A stretch of DNA of 64,000 nt from Nocardioides thalensis (GCF_013410655.1 NZ_JACCFP010000001.1:1178001-1242000); one strand, 5' to 3'. Positions 36,516 to 45,095 are shown, numbered from the stretch's first letter. Notes: generated by a model not told the origin, from the letters alone. A program made the numbers and translations.

Positions 36516-37005
36516 CCTGCACCCGGCGCACGATGTAGGTGATCTCCTCGTCGACCATCCGCTTGTCCTGGTCGACGGAGACGCTGCGCGGGTAGTCCTG
36601 GCCCTCCGGCCAGGTCACGTCGACCTCGGCGGCGTCGGTGTCGTTGGCCGCGTCGATGACGTCGTTGATCGTCTTGCGCATGAAGTCGGGGGCCTCGTCG
36701 CCCTTGGTCAGGCCGTGCCCGCCCTTGGTGTAGACGGCGGAGGCGACCTCGCCGCCCTCGACGGTGACCTCGACCGGCCCGGTCAGCGGGCAGTAGCAGA
36801 TCACCTCGAGCACGTAGCTGTAGTCCTCCGGCGCGAATGCGGGGAAGCCGCCCGGCTCAGCCGTGGAGCCGTCGACCGGCGTCGACGACTCCGCCGTGGT
36901 CGGGTCGTCGACCGGGTCCTCGGCCGTGCTGGTGTCCTCGCCGCCGCACGCGGCGAGGACGGTCAGGGCGAGGGCGGCGGCGCCGGCGGCGAGCAGGTTC
37001 TTCAT
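36502..37005 (-). CDS. DUF6174-like lipoprotein
   Basis: 167 aa. MKNLLAAGAAALALTVLAAC is a lipoprotein signal with lipobox LAAC. A Thr/Ser/Asp-rich linker leads to the DUF6174 core (YSYVLEVICYCPLTGPVEVTVEGGEVASAVY and RSVSVDQDKRMVDEEITYIVRRVQV). It is probably attached to the outer face of the membrane. Function is unknown. Confidence 0.75.
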   Translation of the reverse strand: MKNLLAAGAAALALTVLAACGGEDTSTAEDPVDDPTTAESSTPVDGSTAEPGGFPAFAPEDYSYVLEVICYCPLTGPVEVTVEGGEVASAVYTKGGHGLTKGDEAPDFMRKTINDVIDAANDTDAAEVDVTWPEGQDYPRSVSVDQDKRMVDEEITYIVRRVQVSAG

Positions 37006-37015
37006 GGTGGTTACG

Positions 37016-37030
37016 ACGATGCCGCATCGT
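37016..37030. promoter_or_regulatory. Perfect 7-bp palindrome in divergent gap
   Basis: ACGATGC-c-GCATCGT lies 10 bases upstream of the lipoprotein start and 55 bases before the phosphatase start. It is a likely operator or short stem. Confidence 0.4.
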
Positions 37031-37085
37031 GGCCGGTTCCGCGAGCGACGCGCGCTCGGTCCCGACGCACTGGCAGGCTGGTGCC

Positions 37086-37661
37086 ATGCACGAGGCGACC
37101 CACGGGAGCGAGCTCTGGCTGGTCCGGCACGGCCCGACCGAGTGGAGCCGGGCGGGCCGGCACACCTCCGTCACCGACCTGCCCCTCCTGGCCGACGGCG
37201 AGCAGGACGCGGTCGCGGCCGGCAAGCGGCTCGCAGAGGTGGACTTCGCGCAGGTCCTGACCAGCCCGCGGGCGCGGGCGCGCCGTACGGCCGAGCTGGC
37301 GGGGTTCGCGGACGCCGAGGTCGACGAGGACCTGGTGGAGTGGGCGTACGGCGACTACGAGGGGCTCACGACTCCCGAGATCCGCGCGTCGGTGCCGGGC
37401 TGGACCGTGTGGACGCACCCCTCGCCCGGAGGCGAGACCGCCGCCCAGGTCGCGACCCGGCTCGACCGGGTCGTCGCGCGAGCGCGGGCCGTCGACGGCC
37501 GCACCCTGGTGTTCGCCCACGGGCACTCGCTGCGGGTGCTCGCCGCGCGCTGGCTGGGCCTCGCCCCGTCCGAGGGCAGGCTGCTGCGCCTCGACACCGC
37601 GACCGTCTCGGTCCTCGGTTTCGAGCGCGAGACGCCCGTGGTGCTGCGCTGGAACAGCTGA
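37086..37661 (+). CDS. Histidine phosphatase family protein
   Basis: 191 aa phosphoglycerate-mutase-like fold. The catalytic RHG motif is in LWLVRHGPTEWSRAGRHT, the second His in VFAHGHSLRVLAARWLGL, and the acidic residue in VEWAYGDYEG. It is of the short cobC/GpmB-like type and acts on a small phosphorylated metabolite in the cytoplasm; the substrate is unassigned. Confidence 0.87.
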   Translation: MHEATHGSELWLVRHGPTEWSRAGRHTSVTDLPLLADGEQDAVAAGKRLAEVDFAQVLTSPRARARRTAELAGFADAEVDEDLVEWAYGDYEGLTTPEIRASVPGWTVWTHPSPGGETAAQVATRLDRVVARARAVDGRTLVFAHGHSLRVLAARWLGLAPSEGRLLRLDTATVSVLGFERETPVVLRWNS

Positions 37662-37712
37662 CCCCCGCGCGGTTGCTTGACGTGGGCCGCGTCCGCGAGC
37701 ACGGTGGCAGGC

Positions 37713-38354
37713 ATGTCGCTCCGCGTCGGCTGCCCTCGGTGCCCGACCCCCGTCGGCGAGACGGGGACCGGCGGCTGGGCGTGTCCCGAGCACGGGGAGA
37801 TCGTCCCGCTGTGGCAGCCGGTGACCTCGTCGTACGACGAGTTCGCCGCCCACCTCGGGCGCGCCGGCTCGTTCCCGACGTTCCTGCCGTGGCCGCTGGG
37901 GCCGGGCTGGACCGTCACCGACTTCGCCGCGGTCGCGCCGAAGGACGGCACCGCCGTCGCCACGATGACCTGTGTGTCGGGCACGAGCGTGCTCGACGGC
38001 CCGGTCGACGTGATCGTGGTCAGCGAGGAGGTCGGCACCGGCCTCGGCGCCCGGGTCGCGGGCCTGACCGACCGCTCCGACCCCGGCGACGAGGTGGGCG
38101 TCGGCCCGCCCTCGGTGAAGGTGCGCCTGGAGGCCCATGCCGCCGGCCTGTGGCCGGTCTCGGTCAGCACGTCGCCGGGGGAGTGGGACCGGTCGGTGCT
38201 CGCCGGCGAGGCGCAGGGGCGCTGGCTGTGGCTGGTGCTCCGGCCGGCGTCGGCGATCCTCCTGCTCCGCGACGAGTGGATCCTGCGCGACGTCTCCGCG
38301 ACCGGCCCGCAGCTGCTCGCGCTGCCGTTCGGCGGCCCCGGCCCCTCGTGGTGA
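37713..38354 (+). CDS. DUF6758-family protein
   Basis: 213 aa from ATG 37713, beginning MSLRVGCPRCPTPV. The N-terminus has a zinc-ribbon-like pair (CPRC and CPEH). The rest is a beta-rich domain starting FLPWPLGPGWTVTDF, which is the DUF6758 pattern. In actinobacteria this family sits next to PHP and MarC genes, as it does here. Function is unknown. Confidence 0.75.
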   Translation: MSLRVGCPRCPTPVGETGTGGWACPEHGEIVPLWQPVTSSYDEFAAHLGRAGSFPTFLPWPLGPGWTVTDFAAVAPKDGTAVATMTCVSGTSVLDGPVDVIVVSEEVGTGLGARVAGLTDRSDPGDEVGVGPPSVKVRLEAHAAGLWPVSVSTSPGEWDRSVLAGEAQGRWLWLVLRPASAILLLRDEWILRDVSATGPQLLALPFGGPGPSW

Positions 38355-38377
38355 CCCGGACCGGGCCTCGTTCCCAC

Positions 38378-38383
38378 TAGCCT
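38378..38383 (+). promoter_or_regulatory. Putative -10 TAGCCT, leaderless PHP gene
   Basis: TAGCCT ends six bases before the GTG at 38390. The GAGG in between could act as a ribosome site only at very short spacing. Confidence 0.35.
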
Positions 38384-38389
38384 TCGAGG

Positions 38390-39259
38390 GTGCGGATCGA
38401 CCTCCATACCCACTCCTCGGCGAGCGACGGCACCCAGCCGCCGGCCGAGGTGATGGCCGCCGCGGCTGCCGCAGGCCTGGACGTCGTCGCGCTGACCGAC
38501 CACGACTCCACCGCAGGCTGGGACGAAGCAGCCGCCGCCGCGGTCAGTGCAGGTGTCACGCTGGTGCGCGGCATCGAGATCAGCACCCGCTTCCGCGGGT
38601 CCGGCGTCCACCTGCTCGCCTACCTTCCCTCGGGCGACGACGTGCCCCTGATGACCGAGCTCGCCCGTGTCGTGGAGGGCCGGGAGGCCCGGGTGCCCGC
38701 GATGCTCGCGCGACTCCGGGAGCTGGGGATCCCCGCGACCGAGGAGGCGCTGGCCGAGATCACCGGTGACACCGCGGCCACCGGCCGCCCGCACGTCGCC
38801 GACCTGCTGGTGCGCCTCGGGGTCGTCACCGATCGTGCGGAGGCGTTCGACCGGTTCCTCCGGCCGGGGCGGCCGGCGTACGTCGACCGCTACGCCGCCG
38901 ACCTGGTGGCGATGCTCGAGCTGGTCACCGCTGCCGGCGGCGTGCCCGTCGTCGCGCACCCCTGGGGACGGGAGAGCGCGGGCGTGCTCGACGCGGCCGC
39001 GTTCGGGCTGCTCGCCGACGCCGGGCTGTTCGGCATCGAGGTCGACCACCTCGACCACGACGCGACCCAGCGGGCGGCGCTGCGCGCCCTGGCCGACGAC
39101 CTCGGGCTGGTCGTCACCGGGTCGAGCGACCACCACGGCCTCGGCAAGGTCGACCACGACCTCGGCTGTGAAACGACCTCGCCGGAGGCCTACCGCCGGA
39201 TCGTGGCGCGCGCCGCGGAGCTCGGCTCCTCCACGACCGTGATCGGGGACGCTGCATGA
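38390..39259 (+). CDS. PHP-domain metal-dependent phosphoesterase
   Basis: 289 aa with a GTG start. DLHTHSSASDGTQPP, ALTDHDSTAGW, GIEIS, PVVAHPWG and TGSSDHHG supply the metal-binding His/Asp/Glu set of a PHP (polymerase and histidinol phosphatase) enzyme. It is of the YciV/RNase AM-like type, whose members hydrolyse 3',5'-bisphosphonucleotides or trim RNA 5' ends. The gene overlaps marC by four bases. Confidence 0.87.
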   Translation: MRIDLHTHSSASDGTQPPAEVMAAAAAAGLDVVALTDHDSTAGWDEAAAAAVSAGVTLVRGIEISTRFRGSGVHLLAYLPSGDDVPLMTELARVVEGREARVPAMLARLRELGIPATEEALAEITGDTAATGRPHVADLLVRLGVVTDRAEAFDRFLRPGRPAYVDRYAADLVAMLELVTAAGGVPVVAHPWGRESAGVLDAAAFGLLADAGLFGIEVDHLDHDATQRAALRALADDLGLVVTGSSDHHGLGKVDHDLGCETTSPEAYRRIVARAAELGSSTTVIGDAA

Positions 39260-39873
39260 GCTTCGTCGACACCGTGCTCGTGGTCGAGGTCTTCGTGACG
39301 CTCTTCGTGATCATGGACCCCGTCGGCACGGTCCCGATCTTCCTGTCACTGACCGCCGGACGCAGCGGCGCGACCGCGCGCCGGGCGGCATGGCAGGCCG
39401 TCGCGGTGTCGTTCTTCGTGATCACCCTGTTCGCCTTCTTCGGCCAGCAGATCCTGAGCTACCTGCACATCTCGCTGCCGGCGCTGCAGTGCGCCGGGGG
39501 CCTGCTGCTCCTGCTGGTCGCCCTCGAGCTGTTGACCGGCAAGGAGGACGAGATGGCGACGGCCAACGCCGACGCCAACATCGCGCTCGTGCCGCTCGGC
39601 ACCCCGCTCCTCGCCGGTCCCGGCGCGATCGTCGCCACCATGCTCTTCGTCGAGGAGATCGACGACGGCCCCGAGCTGGCCGCCGTCGCGCTGGGCGTCG
39701 TCGGGGTCCACGTCACGCTGTGGCTGGCGATGCGCTACTCGCTGCCGATCCTGCGGCTCATCCGCGACAGCGGCGTGCTGCTCGTCACCCGGATCGCGGG
39801 CCTGCTGCTCTCGGCGATCGCGGTGCAGCTGGTGGCGGATGCGGTGCGGGCCTTCATCGCTGGCGAAGGCTGA
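39256..39873 (+). CDS. MarC-family integral membrane protein
   Basis: 205 aa with six membrane helices. FVIMDPVGTVPIFLSLTAG and VPLGTPLLAGPGAIVATM are the two MarC repeat signatures. Family function is unresolved, and involvement in multidrug resistance was not confirmed in E. coli. It is coupled to the PHP gene by an ATGA overlap. Confidence 0.87.
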   Translation: MSFVDTVLVVEVFVTLFVIMDPVGTVPIFLSLTAGRSGATARRAAWQAVAVSFFVITLFAFFGQQILSYLHISLPALQCAGGLLLLLVALELLTGKEDEMATANADANIALVPLGTPLLAGPGAIVATMLFVEEIDDGPELAAVALGVVGVHVTLWLAMRYSLPILRLIRDSGVLLVTRIAGLLLSAIAVQLVADAVRAFIAGEG

Positions 39874-39918
39874 CCCGACGCGGGCCGTGGCGCCCGGGAG
39901 CCGGCGGAGCCGAGCGGG

Positions 39919-40022
39919 CCGCCTTCCCGGCGATTTCGCGACGACGCGCCGGCGCCCCGACCACAGCGGCGCGCGACCACAGAGCGCCGCTGCGCGGCGG
40001 AGCGAGCAAGCCGGGAAGGTGG
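39919..40022. repeat. Structured intergenic element with nested inverted repeats
   Basis: The outer arms CCGCCTTCCCGGC (39919-39931) and GCCGGGAAGGTGG (40010-40022) pair over 13 positions with one G-T. Inside are a perfect 8-bp pair AGCGGCGC / GCGCCGCT (39965-39972, 39984-39991) and a direct repeat CGACCACAG. It fills most of the 187-base gap between the convergent marC and SDR genes. A REP-like element, terminator or structured RNA is possible. Confidence 0.5.
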
Positions 40023-40060
40023 TCCGGTCGGCGCAGCCGGATGCCGGGCACCCCTCGCCG

Positions 40061-40822
40061 CTACTTACGACCCAAGGACTGGAACCGCTGTTGGACCGAC
40101 CCCGGGATCACCCGGGTGGCGCCGACGATGGCCTTGTAGCGCTTGCTGGGGACCGAGAGTGGCTTGCCCTTGTCGAAGTCGGCGAGCGCGTCGCGCACCA
40201 GCCGGTCGGGCTCGAGCCACAGCAGCCGCGGAGCCGACTTGTCGCGGTCGACGCCGAGCCGCTGGTGGAACTCGGTCTTCACGAAGCCCGGGCACAGCGC
40301 CATCACGGTCACGCCGCGGTCGCCGTACTCGTTGTGCGCCCACCGGCTGAAGCTGTTGACCCACGCCTTGGCCGCCGAGTAGGTGCCGCGGGGGAGGAAG
40401 GCGGCCACGCTCGACACGTTGATGATGCCGCCGCGCCCGCGTTCGGTCATCCCGCCGAGGGCGGCGTGGCTGAGCCGCAGCACCGCGCGGACCAGCACGT
40501 CCTGCTGGGCCTGCTCGGCGTCGATGGGGTTGTCGAGGAACCGCTCCTTGAGCCCGAAGCCGGCGTTGTTGACGAGCAGGTCCACGGGTCGATCGCGGTC
40601 CGCGAGCCGCGCCTCGACGACGGCGAGCTGGTCGGGCACGGTGAGGTCCGCCACGAGCACCTCGGCCGCGACGTCGTACGCCGACCGCAGCTCGCCCGCG
40701 ACCTGCTCCAGACGTGCCTCGTCCCGCGCGACGAGGACGAGGTCGTCGCCCCGGGAGGCGAGCTGGCGGGCGAACTCGTGACCGATGCCGGCGGTGGCGC
40801 CGGTGACCAAGGCAGTCGACAT
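40061..40822 (-). CDS. Short-chain dehydrogenase/reductase
   Basis: 253 aa Rossmann-fold oxidoreductase. The NAD(P) motif is TGATAGIGHEFA, NNAGFG follows, and the catalytic residues are Ser in NVSSVAAF and YSAAK. The ARDEARLEQVA region suggests NADP. It belongs to the DltE-like 'classical' SDR group; the substrate is unknown. Confidence 0.9.
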   Translation of the reverse strand: MSTALVTGATAGIGHEFARQLASRGDDLVLVARDEARLEQVAGELRSAYDVAAEVLVADLTVPDQLAVVEARLADRDRPVDLLVNNAGFGLKERFLDNPIDAEQAQQDVLVRAVLRLSHAALGGMTERGRGGIINVSSVAAFLPRGTYSAAKAWVNSFSRWAHNEYGDRGVTVMALCPGFVKTEFHQRLGVDRDKSAPRLLWLEPDRLVRDALADFDKGKPLSVPSKRYKAIVGATRVIPGSVQQRFQSLGRK

Positions 40823-40859
40823 GCCGCCCAGTCTTCCGCACCGGGGTGGTGGGTACGGC

Positions 40860-41681
40860 ATGATGACCTCTGACATGAGCGTGAACAGCCGGCGGAGCCC
40901 CGACGCCGACACCACCGTCCTGGCCGTCGCCAACCAGAAGGGTGGCGTCGCCAAGACGACGAGTGTCGCTTCGGTCGGTGCCGCGCTCGCGGAGCAGGGG
41001 CAGAAGGTGCTCCTCGTCGACCTCGACCCGCAGGCCTGCTTGACGTTCTCGCTGGGCATCGACCCCGAGGACCTCGAGCTGTCCGTCCACCACGTGCTCA
41101 CCAAGGGCACGGAGGCGGGCGAGGTGATCCTCGAGACCGACGACGGCGTCGACCTGATGCCCGCGACGATCGAGCTCGCGCGCGCCGAGGCCGACCTGCT
41201 CACCCGCACCGGCCGCGAGCAGGTGCTGCGTGCGGTCGTCGACGACATGGCTGCAAAGGGGCTTCGGTACGACTGGATCCTCCTCGACTGCCCGCCGTCG
41301 CTCGGGGTCCTGACGGTCGCCGCGCTCACGGCGGCGGAGGGCGTGCTGATCCCGCTCCAGTGCGAGACGCTCTCCCACCGCGGGGTGGGCCAGCTGCTCG
41401 ACACCGTCCACGACGTCCGCCGGTTCACCAACCGCGACCTCGAGGTGTGGGGCGTGCTCCCGACGTTGTACGACGGCCGCACCAACCACGCCCGTACGGT
41501 GCTCGAGACGATCTCCGAGACCTACGACCTCGACGTGATCGAGCCGCCGATCCCGAAGACCATCAAGTTCGCCGAGGCGCCCGCCGCGGGGCGGTCGATC
41601 CTGGCCACGAGCAGGAGCAGCAAGGGCGCGCAGGCCTACCGCGAGGTGGCCGGCAACCTGCTGGCCCGGTCCGGGCGATGA
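40860..41681 (+). CDS. ParA-family partition/assembly ATPase
   Basis: 273 aa (a shorter start at 40875 is possible). The deviant Walker A is NQKGGVAKTTS, with Ala in place of the usual Gly before the Lys. LLVDLDPQACLTFSLG and WILLDCPPSLG follow. No parB or parS-like gene is adjacent, so it is an orphan ParA (Rv1708-type) rather than the chromosome-partition pair. Cellular role: positioning of a cargo on the nucleoid or pole (family knowledge). Confidence 0.88.
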   Translation: MMTSDMSVNSRRSPDADTTVLAVANQKGGVAKTTSVASVGAALAEQGQKVLLVDLDPQACLTFSLGIDPEDLELSVHHVLTKGTEAGEVILETDDGVDLMPATIELARAEADLLTRTGREQVLRAVVDDMAAKGLRYDWILLDCPPSLGVLTVAALTAAEGVLIPLQCETLSHRGVGQLLDTVHDVRRFTNRDLEVWGVLPTLYDGRTNHARTVLETISETYDLDVIEPPIPKTIKFAEAPAAGRSILATSRSSKGAQAYREVAGNLLARSGR

Positions 41682-41685
41682 GCCG

Positions 41686-42534
41686 GTGAAGCACCTGCCG
41701 CCGCAGCCCGGGCGCCATCGCCCGGAACCGCCCGGTCGTCGTCGACGCGTGCCCGAGCCCGGCCGCCGCAAGGCCGTCGAGCCCGGACCCCAGCACCGCG
41801 GGGTCGTCAAGCCGCGCTACGGGCGGATCGCGGTCGCGCTGTCCTCCGCTGCGGTCACCGCGGTCGCCGTGCTCGGCGGCTTCGGCGTGCTGATGCCCGA
41901 GGGCGACCCGCAGCTCGCGGTCGCCAACGCCGGCATCGAGCCGGGTGCCGACACCGACTCCGCCTCCGAGGGGCCCCGCGACGCGCCGCAGGAGCGCACG
42001 CGCGACTCGGTGGACCGTGGCCGGCTCGACCAGCGTGGCGACACCGGCGGGCCGACCACAGACGCGACCCGGGAGCCGGAGGAGGAGGCCGAGCCCGAGA
42101 CCACCGACGATCCCGGCTCCGCGGAGGCGCCGCTGCCGGTCGGTTCCGGCGAGGGACGGCGGGTGGTCTTCAGCGAGTCCCAGCAGCGGGTGTGGCTCGT
42201 CGAGGACGACGGCACGGTCGTGCGGACCTACCTGGCGTCCGGCAGCGTCTACGACAACCTCGACCCCGGCACCTACGAGGTCTTCTCCACCTCGCGCTAC
42301 GCCGTCGGCATCGACGACTCCGGCACGATGGAGTACTTCGTGCGCTTCACCCACGGCGACGAGGGTGCGGCCATCGGGTTCCACACGATCCCGGTCGACG
42401 ACGGCGTGCCCGTGCAGACCCGCGACCAGCTCGGCACCCCGCTCTCGCACGGCTGCATCCGGCAGGCGGAGGCCGACGCGATCGCACTGTGGGACTTCGC
42501 TCCGGTCGGCACCACGGTCGTCGTCACCCCCTGA
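41686..42534 (+). CDS. L,D-transpeptidase (YkuD domain)
   Basis: 282 aa with a GTG start, four bases after the ParA gene. A basic Pro/Arg-rich cytoplasmic N-terminus, one membrane helix (about 48-70), and an acidic linker precede the catalytic domain. The YkuD motif runs from GFHTIP to PLSHGCIRQ, with the catalytic Cys in SHGC. It probably makes 3-3 peptidoglycan cross-links or attaches proteins to the wall. Confidence 0.87.
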   Translation: MKHLPPQPGRHRPEPPGRRRRVPEPGRRKAVEPGPQHRGVVKPRYGRIAVALSSAAVTAVAVLGGFGVLMPEGDPQLAVANAGIEPGADTDSASEGPRDAPQERTRDSVDRGRLDQRGDTGGPTTDATREPEEEAEPETTDDPGSAEAPLPVGSGEGRRVVFSESQQRVWLVEDDGTVVRTYLASGSVYDNLDPGTYEVFSTSRYAVGIDDSGTMEYFVRFTHGDEGAAIGFHTIPVDDGVPVQTRDQLGTPLSHGCIRQAEADAIALWDFAPVGTTVVVTP

Positions 42535-42565
42535 CCTGATTTGCGGCCGCCCCGGGTCCTCTGCC

Positions 42566-42571
42566 TAGGGT
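42566..42571 (+). promoter_or_regulatory. Putative -10 TAGGGT, leaderless EEP gene
   Basis: TAGGGT ends seven bases before the ATG at 42579, the start used for the EEP protein. Confidence 0.35.
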
Positions 42572-42578
42572 GCCGGGC

Positions 42579-43439
42579 ATGCTCGGGAATCTCGGAAAGC
42601 TTCGCCCTGCCCTGCTCGCGCCAGTGCTCGCGCCCCCGATCGCGCCCCTGATCGCGCTCGGCCTCGCCCTGACCCTCGTCTCCGCGACCCAGCCCACCGG
42701 GGCCTCCGCGGCCGAGGAGCGGGAGCGCGTCCGCGGCTTCGGCGCGCGCGTCATGTCGTTCAACATCCTCAGCAGCGCCATGGCCTCCGGCGGTCTCGAC
42801 CGCGCGCACCGGGTGGCCGACCAGGTCCAGCAGACGCGCCGCAACGTGATCGCGTTCCAGGAGGTCGCCGGCGACCAGCTGCGCGTCCTGCGTGACCGGC
42901 TGCCGCGCTATCGCTTCTTCCCGGGTCGCACGCTCGGCCCCTACAGCTCCGCCATCCAGGTCGCCTGGCACACCGGCGACTTCCGGGTCAAGAACCAGGG
43001 CGCGATCTACCGCCCGTTCCTCGGCAAGGAGCGCGCGATCCCGTGGGTGAAGCTCGAGCACCGCGGCACCGACCGCACGTTCTTCGTCGTCGCGATCCAC
43101 AACGCGCCCGGGGGGCACGAGGTCGAGCGGGACATCTCGACCGCTCGCGAGGTCGACCTGGTGCGTCAGCTCGAGCGCCACAAGGGTCGCCCGGTGCTGG
43201 TGCTCGGCGACATGAACGAGCGCGACGAGTTCTGCCGCACGATGGCGCGCGAGACCGACCAGATCTCGATGGGCGGCACCAAGCGCCGCCCGTGCCCGGT
43301 GCCCCACCACGGCGGCCCCGACTGGATGCTCGGAAGCTGGAACGGCACCGACTACTCGAGGTACCGCAAGGTCTACAACCACATCAGCGACCACCCGATG
43401 CTGCTGGGCAAGGTGTGGTTCAACACCGACGGGCGCTGA
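42579..43439 (+). CDS. Secreted endonuclease/exonuclease/phosphatase-family protein
   Basis: 286 aa. A signal peptide (about 1-44) precedes an EEP domain: MSFNILSSAM, IAFQEVAGDQ, AIHNAPGGHEVE, LGDMNERDEFCRTM, PDWMLGSWNG, ISDHPML. The DMNERDEFC element, AIHNA and the Cys-Pro segment before PDWMLGS closely parallel the C-terminal domain of the RCC1 fusion protein, so the two are paralogues. It is convergent with the DEAD-box gene, seven bases apart. Confidence 0.82.
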   Translation: MLGNLGKLRPALLAPVLAPPIAPLIALGLALTLVSATQPTGASAAEERERVRGFGARVMSFNILSSAMASGGLDRAHRVADQVQQTRRNVIAFQEVAGDQLRVLRDRLPRYRFFPGRTLGPYSSAIQVAWHTGDFRVKNQGAIYRPFLGKERAIPWVKLEHRGTDRTFFVVAIHNAPGGHEVERDISTAREVDLVRQLERHKGRPVLVLGDMNERDEFCRTMARETDQISMGGTKRRPCPVPHHGGPDWMLGSWNGTDYSRYRKVYNHISDHPMLLGKVWFNTDGR

Positions 43440-43446
43440 CCCGCCT

Positions 43447-44970
43447 CTACGCGTCGGCGGGCGCCTGGGCCTCGGCCGACGTGCCCTGTGCATCGCCGCC
43501 CTGACCGCCGGAGCCACCCGAGCGGCGGCGACGGCGGCGCCGGTTGCGGTTGGCGCCGGCGGGACGCTCGCCGTCGGCGGCCGGTGCGGCGTCGCCCTGG
43601 GCCTCGCCACCACTGGCCGCGGCGGGCTGACCGCCGCGGGTGCGCGTGCGGTTGCGGTTGCGGGTGCCGGCGGGGCGGTCGCCCGAGCGCCGCTCGCCAC
43701 GGTCCTCGCGCGGCTTGCGCTCGACCGGAGCGGGCGGGACCACGCGGCCCTTGGTGCCCGGCGGGATGCCCTGGTCGTGGAACAGGTGCTCCGACGTCGA
43801 GTAGGTCTCGACCGGCTCGTCGAACGGCAGGTCGAGCGCCTTGTTGATCATCTTCCAGCGGTGCACGTCGGTCGCGTCGACCAGCGTGATCGCGATGCCG
43901 GAGGCGCCGGCGCGGCCGGTGCGGCCGATCCGGTGGACGTAGGTCTTGTCGTCCTCCGGGCAGGAGTAGTTGACGACGTGGCTGACGCCGGCGACGTCGA
44001 TGCCGCGGGCGGCGACGTCGGTCGCGACGAGCACCTGGATCTTGTCCTCGCGGAACTTCGTCAGCGCCTTCTCGCGCGCCACCTGCGCCATGTCGCCGTG
44101 CAGCGGGCTGGCCTTGAAGCCGCGCTCGACGAGGTCGTCGGCGACGCGCTGGGCCTGGCGCTTGGTGCGGGTGAAGACGACCATCTTGCCGACGTCCTCG
44201 GCCTGCAGGATGCGGCCGATGATCTCGGGCTTGTCGAGGTCGTGGGCGAGGTAGATGAACTGGGCGGTGGCAGGCACCGTCGCGTTCTCGTACGACGACT
44301 CGGCCCGGATGTTCATCGGGTGGCGCATGTAGGTGCGGGCCAGCGCGACGATCGGGGCCGGCATCGTGGCCGAGAACAGCATCGTCTGCCGGGTCTCCGG
44401 GGTCATCCGGATCAGCTTCTGGATGTCGTCGAGGAACCCGAGGTCGAGCATCTCGTCGGCCTCGTCGAGCACGAGCGCGTGCACGTGGGAGAGGTCGAGC
44501 GCCTTGCGGTTGGCCAGGTCGATCAGGCGGCCGGGCGTGCCGACCACGATGTCGACGCCGGTCTCGAGCGCCTCGAGCTGCGGCTCGTAGCCGACGCCGC
44601 CGTAGACCGTGAGGACGCGCAGGCCCCGGTCGCGGCTCGCGACCTCGAGGTCGCCGGAGACCTGGAGCGCGAGCTCACGGGTCGGGGCGACGATCAGCGC
44701 CTGCGGCTTTCCCTGGGGCAGCTCGCTGTAGTCGGGGTCCTTCGGGGAGACGCTGCGCTGCACCACCGGGATGCCGAAGGCGAGCGTCTTGCCCGTGCCC
44801 GTGCGGGCCTGGCCGATCAGGTCGGTGCCGAGCAGCGCGACGGAGAGGGTCATCTCCTGGATCGCGAACGGCGTCGTGATGCCCGCGCGCTCGAGCGAGT
44901 CGCAGATCTCGGCGTGGACGCCGAGGTCGCGGAACGTGGGCTTGGTTTCGGTCGTGGTTTCCGTAGACAG
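43447..44970 (-). CDS. DEAD-box RNA helicase with non-canonical (CTG) start
   Basis: About 507 aa. TFRDLGV...ITTPFAIQEM is the Q motif, then ARTGTGKT (I), PTRELALQ (Ia), GTPGRL (Ib), VLDEADEML (II), SATMP (III), VATDVAARGIDV (V) and HRIGRTGRAG (VI). The C-terminal tail is rich in Arg/Gly/Asn. The first ATG in frame (44853) would remove the Q motif. The frame is open back to a TGA at 45022-45024 but has no ATG, GTG or TTG codon in that stretch. CTG at 44970 gives the expected MSTETTTE-like start; CTG at 44997 has GGAGA just upstream. The start call is inference; the gene call is firm. Confidence 0.85.
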   Translation of the reverse strand: MSTETTTETKPTFRDLGVHAEICDSLERAGITTPFAIQEMTLSVALLGTDLIGQARTGTGKTLAFGIPVVQRSVSPKDPDYSELPQGKPQALIVAPTRELALQVSGDLEVASRDRGLRVLTVYGGVGYEPQLEALETGVDIVVGTPGRLIDLANRKALDLSHVHALVLDEADEMLDLGFLDDIQKLIRMTPETRQTMLFSATMPAPIVALARTYMRHPMNIRAESSYENATVPATAQFIYLAHDLDKPEIIGRILQAEDVGKMVVFTRTKRQAQRVADDLVERGFKASPLHGDMAQVAREKALTKFREDKIQVLVATDVAARGIDVAGVSHVVNYSCPEDDKTYVHRIGRTGRAGASGIAITLVDATDVHRWKMINKALDLPFDEPVETYSTSEHLFHDQGIPPGTKGRVVPPAPVERKPREDRGERRSGDRPAGTRNRNRTRTRGGQPAAASGGEAQGDAAPAADGERPAGANRNRRRRRRRSGGSGGQGGDAQGTSAEAQAPADA

Positions 44971-44991
44971 GGTCTTGTCGCTTTCGTGAGT

Positions 44992-45019
44992 TGTCAGCCG
45001 ATCTCCGATGCGGCTGACA
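44992..45019 (-). promoter_or_regulatory. Perfect hairpin with GGAGA in its loop, helicase leader
   Basis: TGTCAGCCG and CGGCTGACA form a perfect 9-bp stem around the ten-base loop CATCGGAGAT (minus-strand reading). The loop displays a Shine-Dalgarno-like GGAGA, and the 3' arm contains the upstream CTG candidate start of the helicase. It may control translation initiation. Confidence 0.55.
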
Positions 45020-45089
45020 GCTCAGCCGCGCACATACACGGAGGGGCCCGCCAGGTGCTGGGCCGCGCTTCCAAGGTCCATCGTATCGG

Positions 45090-45095
45090 TACGCT
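45090..45095 (+). promoter_or_regulatory. Putative -10 TACGCT, leaderless ferritin-like gene
   Basis: TACGCT ends six bases before the GTG at 45102. A TACGAT on the opposite strand (45080-45085) could serve the divergent helicase gene. Confidence 0.4.

Noticed and set aside
40860..41681. Chromosome-partition parA of a parAB pair
   Set aside because: No parB or parS cluster is adjacent; the next gene is an L,D-transpeptidase, so it is treated as an orphan ParA.
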